In this document: in pieces, positions 59,221 through 64,000 of the stretch | Position numbering within the stretch: the first letter of the stretch is position 1 | Layout of the letters: every line of letters starts with the position of its first letter | Source of the DNA: JBAMOY01 sp037071015 | GTDB lineage: Bacteria; Bacillota_I; Bacilli_A; RF39; UBA660 | Length of the DNA: 64,000 nucleotides | Assembly (NCBI GenBank): GCA_037071015.1 | Contig: JBAMOY010000001.1 | Coordinates: forward strand, 1,139,483 to 1,203,482 | Direction of reading: 5' to 3' | Notes under the pieces: generated by a model | Databases searched by the model: none | Told to the model about the DNA's origin: nothing | Seen by the model: only the letters and a program-made list of their open reading frames with translations | Translations under genes and position numbers: made by a program

Positions 59221-59709
59221 TCACTTTTTATACTTCAAGTCGATTTTATTCCAATCATCATAATTATTTTTTAAATATTCTTTTGTATATTCAACCATGT
59301 TTTGTATATTTGTGCCAAACTCGTATTTATTATGGCACTCATAACATGCAGTAACTATATTTTGTGGAATACCTAACCCAAGTTGTGATCTTTTAATATA
59401 GTGAGAATTAGCGCAGGATACAGGGACACTTTTATGACAATAGATACATTTATGTTCATCTCTTTCCCATACTTCTTTTTTGACAGCTATTGAAATATCG
59501 GTCGCTTTTGTTAATTTGTGTTTTTTACCTTTTATAATTTTTGCGCATTTTCGATAATTTATTGTGCATTTTGTTATTTTAAATTCTTTGTTTGCACAAT
59601 CCTTACAATTATCATATAGTATTCCTTGTTTTAATAGAGAACAATAATAATAAATTGTTCTTTTTTTATTAATTGTTTTGGTTCTTATTTTAAAGTTTTT
59701 ACAGTGCAT
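59221..59709 (-). CDS. HNH endonuclease at the right end of the prophage
   Basis: 162 residues from ATG 59709 (GAAAGGA upstream). An in-frame ATG at 59757 would start inside cotJC and run across attR; it has no RBS. Cys pairs CSLLKQGILYDNCKDC and the HNH core DEHKCIYCHKS, NSHYIKRSQLGLGIPQNIVT, CYECHNKYEFG are intact. Cargo gene between the toxin region and attR, opposite in strand to the late genes. May help packaging or be a selfish nuclease. Confidence 0.75.
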   Translation of the reverse strand: MHCKNFKIRTKTINKKRTIYYYCSLLKQGILYDNCKDCANKEFKITKCTINYRKCAKIIKGKKHKLTKATDISIAVKKEVWERDEHKCIYCHKSVPVSCANSHYIKRSQLGLGIPQNIVTACYECHNKYEFGTNIQNMVEYTKEYLKNNYDDWNKIDLKYKK

Positions 59710-59743
59710 TTTAGGGGTTCCTTTCTTTAAGGTCCCCTTTGAA

Positions 59744-59842
59744 CTATGGTCCCCCATATTGTGATAAAAGCATTTTTGCCATTTTTAAATCTTTTTTGCG
59801 AATATCAACAGGGTATTCTAACTTTTTTTCATATAAAAACAT
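59744..59842 (-). pseudogene. cotJC: cotJC, 5' part (residues 1-31), split by the prophage
   Basis: ATG 59842 with AGGAGG 7 nt upstream; MFLYEKKLEYPVDIRKKDLK followed by MAKMLLSQYGG, then P and a TAG supplied by the phage side. This is the standard CotJC N-terminus, and its YGG joins in frame to the PDSELAASL at 23308. Follows cotJA-cotJB by 9 nt, as in the cotJ operon. Confidence 0.93.
59747..59758. other. attR, prophage junction in cotJC
   Basis: TGGTCCCCCATA against TGGGCCACCATA at attL. Exchange at the common CC (GG on the coding strand) would restore YGGP codons in cotJC. Confidence 0.75.
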
Positions 59843-59851
59843 AAAATCCTC

Positions 59852-60289
59852 CTATTTTCCTTCCCATGGCCATGGACTACTATTCCAAGCCCAAGGGAAT
59901 CTGTTTAGTGAATCACTACTTGTTAATAGCGGTCCGTATTTTTGTTGATATTCTTGCTTATAAGCATTTAATTGTTCCCTATATTCATTGAAACGTTTTA
60001 TTGCTTCTCTATCATTAGGGTAATTATCTAAATAAAGATTTAAGTCAATCGTCGCAAAACATAAAGCATCTAAAATAGTTAACATTTCAGCTTGCTCATT
60101 CATGGGTGTAATTTCAAACGGTTTATTGATTTTATAACTATTATATAATTCTGGAAACATATTTCCACGGATGAAACCATTGTAAGGGTCATATTCTTTT
60201 GGTGCTGCTGGCTGCATATATGTTGGTTGATTATAAGTATTATTTATGTAGTTATAATAATCTTTTGTTGGATTGTATTTATTGTTCAT
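59852..60289 (-). CDS. CotJA-CotJB fusion spore coat protein
   Basis: 145 residues from ATG 60289 (GAGGAGG upstream; in-frame ATG 60307 is upstream of the RBS). The N-terminal part carries a CotJA-like segment (YDPYNGFIRGNMFPELYNSY, residues about 32-51). The rest is CotJB: EMLTILDALCFATIDLNLYL, DNYPNDREAIKRFNEY, and the end SSPWPWEGK. In B. subtilis these are two genes before cotJC; here they are one frame. Confidence 0.8.
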   Translation of the reverse strand: MNNKYNPTKDYYNYINNTYNQPTYMQPAAPKEYDPYNGFIRGNMFPELYNSYKINKPFEITPMNEQAEMLTILDALCFATIDLNLYLDNYPNDREAIKRFNEYREQLNAYKQEYQQKYGPLLTSSDSLNRFPWAWNSSPWPWEGK

Positions 60290-60308
60290 ATTTATCCTCC
60301 TCAACATT

Positions 60309-60316
60309 AGTCTATG
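60309..60316 (-). promoter_or_regulatory. sigma-E-like -10 box of the cotJ operon
   Basis: CATAGACT, 19 nt before the cotJAB ATG, fits sigma-E CATAnaaT in 7 of 8 positions (an A is C). cotJ is a sigma-E operon in B. subtilis. The -35 region is weak. Confidence 0.45.
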
Positions 60317-60360
60317 AGATAAAAAAACAAGAGAATGGGTTTTAAACTAAAAAAAAAGAA

Positions 60361-61248
60361 TTAATTCTTTCTTTTCAATAAAACATAGACAACATATAGA
60401 ATAATACTAATAATTAGACCGATAATCCCACTAATTAATAATGAACTTTCAAACTGATTAATAAAACTTATAATGATATCTAAAATTACTGATGATTCTC
60501 CTTCTAGTGACCAGTTTATAATTGGAGATATAACAAAACTTAGCCCAATGATGAATGTTGAAGCAATTGTATTACTAATACTAAACCATTTGATAAAACG
60601 AAATGGATGCCATAATAGTAAAGCAATTAATCCAGTAATGCTAACAATAGATACAATCAAAATTATTTTTAATTCTATGCTGAATATAAAGTTAATTGTT
60701 TTTAATGTATTTTGGTCAATATCCGTTACTATCTCTGAAGGTTTAGGTAAATCACTAATAATTTGATCAGCCTGCTCATCAATAATAGTTATAATCTTCT
60801 TTTTTGTTTCGGTATCAATTTTTTGATCTGTTTTGGTTAGTAAGTCGTCAACAGTGTAGTCTGTTAGTTTTTTTAACTCTTCCTTAGTGATATTTATTTC
60901 CTCTCCAGTGGCTAGATAAGTGGTAATTGTTTCCATATAGCTACCCATAAATTCTTTAACCGCATCAGAGTTGATAAATTTATCAACATCAGAAGAATTT
61001 ATGCCAATTTCGTTAGCTGATGTATATACCTCATCAAAAATAAGTTTAATTTCAACATTATTGGTATTAATAGAAGTATTCGTATTTGTTTCTATAAAGT
61101 CAACTTCTTTTAAAGCATTAATGATGTAATCCTTTTTTAGAAACTTACTACTATCAAAAACAATATGAGTAATTATAATTAAAGTACATAAAATAATGGC
61201 TAATAATGAGCATATAAACAATCTTAAAACTTTTATAAGTTTATTCAC
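60361..61248 (-). CDS. four-helix membrane protein of unknown function
   Basis: 295 residues: N-terminal membrane helix (residues 8-30), a large extracytoplasmic domain (about 31-180, Thr/Asn/Asp-rich), and three more helices (about 190-212, 222-245, 268-292). No family recognised. Divergent from tRNA-His. Confidence 0.6.
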   Translation of the reverse strand: MNKLIKVLRLFICSLLAIILCTLIIITHIVFDSSKFLKKDYIINALKEVDFIETNTNTSINTNNVEIKLIFDEVYTSANEIGINSSDVDKFINSDAVKEFMGSYMETITTYLATGEEINITKEELKKLTDYTVDDLLTKTDQKIDTETKKKIITIIDEQADQIISDLPKPSEIVTDIDQNTLKTINFIFSIELKIILIVSIVSITGLIALLLWHPFRFIKWFSISNTIASTFIIGLSFVISPIINWSLEGESSVILDIIISFINQFESSLLISGIIGLIISIILYVVYVLLKRKN

Positions 61249-61293
61249 AAAATCCCTCCTATATAAAAATTATATCATAATAATAAAAAAGTA

Positions 61294-61322
61294 TTGTCAA
61301 AAATCAATTTTATTGATAAAAT
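61294..61322 (+). promoter_or_regulatory. sigma-A promoter of tRNA-His
   Basis: TTGTCA, 17 nt, TAAAAT (61317-61322), 27 nt before the tRNA. Confidence 0.65.
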
Positions 61323-61348
61323 ATAATACGTACTTAATTAGTACACAT

Positions 61349-61425
61349 GGCGAGATTGGTGAAGGGGTTAACACGGCGGATTGTGGTTCCGTTATGCAAG
61401 GGTTCGAATCCCTTATCTCGCCCCA
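61349..61425 (+). tRNA. tRNA-His (GTG)
   Basis: G(-1) encoded at 61349 opposite C73, the His identity element; acceptor GCGAGAT/ATCTCGC; anticodon GTG at 61383-61385 in loop TTGTGGT; T-arm with GTTCGAATC; CCA encoded. Confidence 0.95.
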
Positions 61426-61458
61426 GAATGGAAAAAAGTCGAATAGACTTCAAGATAG

Positions 61459-61486
61459 AAATCGATTCTTATGAGTCGATTTTTTT
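61459..61486 (+). terminator. tRNA-His terminator
   Basis: AAATCGATTC, TTAT loop, GAGTCGATTT, T-run: 10 bp with one wobble. Confidence 0.85.
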
Positions 61487-61511
61487 GTTGTTGGAAAGGA
61501 ATTGGTAATAT

Positions 61512-61790
61512 TTGGTAATTAAAGAGAAATTAGAAATAAGTAAAGAATTACAAAGAAAAATAAACAACTTAGGTAAGTTTAACGATCAGAAACTAAAATT
61601 AGTGGAAGGTGGCATTATCACTGTACCTAAGACCAATATCGCTTACATTGAGCCTTATAAGTTGGAAATAGGTAGTGATGTGTATCTAATCTTTGGTGAT
61701 AATGAAATTATGTATATTAGTAAAAATAACATTACAAATAAAATATCATTACAAGAACTAGAAGAAGTAACTAGAAATGTCAAAAACTAA
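61512..61790 (+). CDS. small protein of unknown function in a recombinase element
   Basis: 92 residues from TTG 61512 (GGAAAGGA 10 nt upstream). Helical start and a beta-rich middle (GGIITVPKTNIAYIEPYKLE, DVYLIFGDNEIMYIS). Stands just before a serine recombinase gene start, so it probably belongs to that element. Confidence 0.5.
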   Translation: MVIKEKLEISKELQRKINNLGKFNDQKLKLVEGGIITVPKTNIAYIEPYKLEIGSDVYLIFGDNEIMYISKNNITNKISLQELEEVTRNVKN

Positions 61791-61906
61791 AAGGACGAAA
61801 ATGTTCAAAAATGGACGAAAAAGGACAATTTTGTTCTTGAAACAGACATTTAAGCTGTAGATAATGGTATTATAGAAAAATTTTACCAAAGCAAGAAAAA
61901 GGAGGA

Positions 61907-61957
61907 ATGATTATAGATAATAAAATTGCTGGGGTATATTTAAGAGTGCCGTTGTAA
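61907..61957 (+). pseudogene. serine recombinase, first 14 codons only, interrupted
   Basis: ATG 61907 after AAGGAGG; MIIDNKIAGVYLRV then PL and a stop. KIAGVYLRV(S) is the standard beginning of large serine recombinases, with the catalytic Ser missing because another element is inserted exactly after it. The rest of the gene should lie beyond the right end of the window. TTGAAA and GATAAT upstream (61837, 61860 region) may be its promoter. Confidence 0.7.
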
Positions 61958-63682
61958 TACATAAGCAGACACATGATCTTCTTGTTCTTCTAACTCTTGT
62001 TTCATTATTGTAAAACCATATTTACCAAAAGTTGTACCTATATCTAGTTTCCCATTTGGTAGATTTTCATTGATTAGTTCGCCAGTTTTAAGAATAAATT
62101 TAATTTTGTAAAAATTTTCTTCTCCATTTTCTAACTTTTCACCAATAATGATTTTATCAACTAAACTATTAAAGACCTCTTCGTTAAATTTTGCAAGACC
62201 TTTATATTGTTTTAGAGTATTAGAGATTTTATCAATTTGTTCTAGTTTTTGTTTTCTAGTAAGTTCTATGCTTTCAGTAACTTTAAGTTGTTGTTCATAC
62301 TCTTTGATTTTATTAGATATTTCAAGATTTTTTTGATTTAATATCTCTTTTGAAATAGAGCCATCAAGTTGTAAATCAATCAAATTAGAAAGTTTGATTT
62401 CAAGTTTTGTAATTTCATCTTGTATCTTTTTATGATTATTATAATCTTGTTTTTCATTGATAACTTCATTTACTTTTTTCATAAATGAATGGATATATTT
62501 ATCACTATCTTGAAATAGTTTGTTATAAGCAAGTACAAATATATCTTCTAATTCTTCTTGTTTATAATGAATTAAATTAGAGCAATCAATTTTATTTCTA
62601 TGACTTCTACATATCCAATAAGCAACTTCTTTTCCATTACTTTTAATTTTATAAGACCGTCTGATAAATCGTTCGCCACATATCCCGCAAAAGATTTTAC
62701 TACTGAAAGCATACTTTCTACTGAATTTATCTCTATTTCCATCTGGTTTGATTATTTTACTTCTAATTGTTAGTATTTCTTGGCATTTATCCCATAACTC
62801 ACGGGAGATAATTGGTTCGTGATGGTTACTTGTAAAGTATTGTTCTTTTTCTCCATAATTAACCTTTCTTTTATGTGTTATGACATTATCACAATAATAT
62901 TTACCAGTCCTTAAATCTCCAACATATTTTTCATTAGTAATTATTCTTCGAACGGAAGCATGACACCATTTTAAATTAGAGGGACTAGGTATTCCTAAAT
63001 TATTCAAATTAAGAGCAATTGTTCTAAAATCTACACCTTTTGAATATTCTTCAAAAATATAAGTAACAATATCTCTTGTATTTTCATCTGGATAAATTAT
63101 ATCTTTTTCTTTGTCATATAAATATCCAAAGGGAGCATATTTACCTACCAATTCTCCTCGTTTCATTTTCATTCTTACACCAGCTTTTACATTTTCTGAT
63201 ATTGATTCACTTTCAGCTTGAGCAAAAGCACTATAAAGAGTTAAAAATAATTCATTAGATAAACCTAGCGTATGGATATTTTCTTTTTCAAAATAGACAT
63301 CAACATTATGCTCCCTTAATAATCTTACACAATTTAAAGTATCAACAGTATTACGAGCAAATCTTGATATAGACTTTGCTAATATTAAGTCAATCTTACC
63401 ATTTAAAGCATCACTCATCATCTGATTAAATTGTTCTCTCTTTTTAGTCTGTGTACCTGTAATACCCTCATCAGCATATATTCCTACAAATTCCCAATCA
63501 GGATTTTCCTCTATCATATTTTTATAATGAATTCGTTGTGAGTCATAACTTGTTTTCTGATCTTCATTATCAGTTGAAACTCTACAATAAGCACAAGTAC
63601 GAATAAGTTTATATTTTACATTTCCTTTTAAGCACATTGTTTTAGAAGTTGGTGCTATTACTTCAACATTTTTATTATTCAT
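61940..63682 (-). CDS. large serine recombinase of a second element
   Basis: 580 residues from ATG 63682 (GGAAAGG upstream; ATG 63715 rejected for lack of RBS). RTCAYCRVSTDNE (Ser36), DEGITGTQTKKREQF, DLILAKSISRFARN; recombinase domain APFGYLYDKEKD ... IITNEKYVGD; zinc ribbon CGICGERF ... CRSHRNKIDC; coiled coil about 400-490. The final codons (VLQRHS, stop) reach into the interrupted recombinase gene, so this is the attachment junction. Confidence 0.88.
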   Translation of the reverse strand: MNNKNVEVIAPTSKTMCLKGNVKYKLIRTCAYCRVSTDNEDQKTSYDSQRIHYKNMIEENPDWEFVGIYADEGITGTQTKKREQFNQMMSDALNGKIDLILAKSISRFARNTVDTLNCVRLLREHNVDVYFEKENIHTLGLSNELFLTLYSAFAQAESESISENVKAGVRMKMKRGELVGKYAPFGYLYDKEKDIIYPDENTRDIVTYIFEEYSKGVDFRTIALNLNNLGIPSPSNLKWCHASVRRIITNEKYVGDLRTGKYYCDNVITHKRKVNYGEKEQYFTSNHHEPIISRELWDKCQEILTIRSKIIKPDGNRDKFSRKYAFSSKIFCGICGERFIRRSYKIKSNGKEVAYWICRSHRNKIDCSNLIHYKQEELEDIFVLAYNKLFQDSDKYIHSFMKKVNEVINEKQDYNNHKKIQDEITKLEIKLSNLIDLQLDGSISKEILNQKNLEISNKIKEYEQQLKVTESIELTRKQKLEQIDKISNTLKQYKGLAKFNEEVFNSLVDKIIIGEKLENGEENFYKIKFILKTGELINENLPNGKLDIGTTFGKYGFTIMKQELEEQEDHVSAYVLQRHS

Positions 63683-64000
63683 TTTTTCCTTTCCATAATT
63701 GTTGAATAATAGCATATTTCAAATATTTTTTTTATCATGCAAAACTATATTCTGAATTGTTTAATGTATTATATTTTGCATATTCTTTTTTAATTTTATT
63801 TCTTATTTTTTGATATTCCTTATTATTAATTAAATTATTATCTTTGATAAATTCTAACATAGCAATTTCTACTACATAAGATTTTAAATGTTCTAATTTC
63901 TTATCACTTCTTTCCATTTAATTATTACCCCCTTTAAATTCTTAAACAATTCATTTCATAATTACACACCAACTTTCTAAAAATTTTCTTAAAAAAATTA
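61943..64000. mobile_element. second serine-recombinase element, left end; continues past the window
   Basis: Starts after codon 14 of the 61907 recombinase gene and holds the 580-residue recombinase and a small upstream gene. The right end and cargo are not visible, so its type (phage, conjugative or mobilisable) is unknown. Confidence 0.65.
63735..63917 (-). CDS. small SHOCT-like helical protein
   Basis: 60 residues; EFIKDNNLINNKEYQKIRNKIKKEY is like the short SHOCT-type helix pair that often precedes serine recombinases in mobilisable elements. Upstream of the recombinase on the same strand. After it (63918-64000) nothing is recognised. Confidence 0.55.
   Translation of the reverse strand: MERSDKKLEHLKSYVVEIAMLEFIKDNNLINNKEYQKIRNKIKKEYAKYNTLNNSEYSFA

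Larger units (their letters stand above)
23309..59752. mobile_element. prophage of about 36.4 kb inserted in cotJC
   Basis: A complete siphovirus-like gene set lies between the two halves of cotJC. It contains recombinase, lysogeny switch, replication, accessory genes, late regulator, tRNA, packaging, head, tail, lysis, a toxin/RNA region and an HNH nuclease. No transposase or broken virion gene is seen. Integration is by the serine recombinase next to attL. The late module uses ACG start codons together with a CGU-anticodon initiator-like tRNA (see findings). Confidence 0.93.

Noticed and set aside
59709..59757. HNH gene start at ATG 59757, reading across attR
   Set aside because: No RBS there, and the first residues would come from cotJC; ATG 59709 has a proper RBS.
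61349..61425. tRNA-His as the integration site of the large prophage
   Set aside because: The split cotJC gene and matching junctions place attL and attR elsewhere; no tRNA fragment is repeated.

Overview
HOST. The window (standard code, TGA used as stop, very AT-rich) comes from a spore-forming low-GC Bacillota. Sporulation genes spoIIR, spoIID, spoIIQ, spoIIID and cotJ are present. Gene order fba-murA-...-rpmE and ywzB-spoIID-spoIIQ-spoIIID-mbl matches the Bacillus subtilis chromosome. The low GC and small intergenic spaces suggest a gut Bacilli/Erysipelotrichia-type lineage; this is inference.

LAYOUT. 1-22.8 kb: host genes for the cell envelope (M23 peptidase end, walJ, murA, alr, an ATP-grasp ligase resembling D-aspartate ligases, a tagO/wecA-like enzyme, mbl, ddl), sporulation, translation (rlmH, rpmE, typA) and metabolism (fba, asnB, rpiB). 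22.8-59.8 kb: a prophage of about 36.4 kb inserted inside the spore coat gene cotJC. Its 3' part lies at 22841-23308 and its 5' part at 59744-59842; joining them restores a 185-codon frame. The prophage runs large serine recombinase, CI/ImmA and Cro-like switch with operators, replication/recombination genes (DnaD-like, annealing protein, SSB, RuvC-like), a run of small accessory genes, late regulator, tRNA, terminase, portal, capsid, tail, holin, endolysin, then a toxin/RNA region and an HNH gene. 59.8-61.4 kb: the cotJA-cotJB fusion, a membrane protein and tRNA-His. 61.5-64 kb: remains of one serine-recombinase element, interrupted after about 14 recombinase codons by a second serine-recombinase element that runs off the window.

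MAIN OBSERVATION. At least six and probably eight late prophage genes (terminase, portal, major capsid, two head-completion genes, tail tube, tape measure, a tail protein) have ACG where the start codon should be: in most at normal distance from a good Shine-Dalgarno, and in most with no usable ATG/GTG/TTG nearby. All about 30 upstream (early) prophage genes start conventionally. Just upstream of the terminase lies a 77-nt tRNA gene (39972-40048) built like a bacterial initiator tRNA-fMet (1:72 mismatch, A11:U24, 3' end GCAACCA, TTCAAAT T-loop) but with anticodon CGU, the exact complement of ACG. I infer a phage-encoded initiator tRNA that switches on ACG-initiated translation of virion genes during the late phase. 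I know of no described phage system of this kind.

OTHER POINTS. The phage-in-cotJC arrangement resembles sporulation-controlled intervening elements such as skin and SPbeta. A type III toxin-antitoxin-like unit (covarying RNA motifs, terminator, MazF/ToxN-fold toxin) follows the lysis genes. The minor head protein carries a C-terminal nuclease-like domain.
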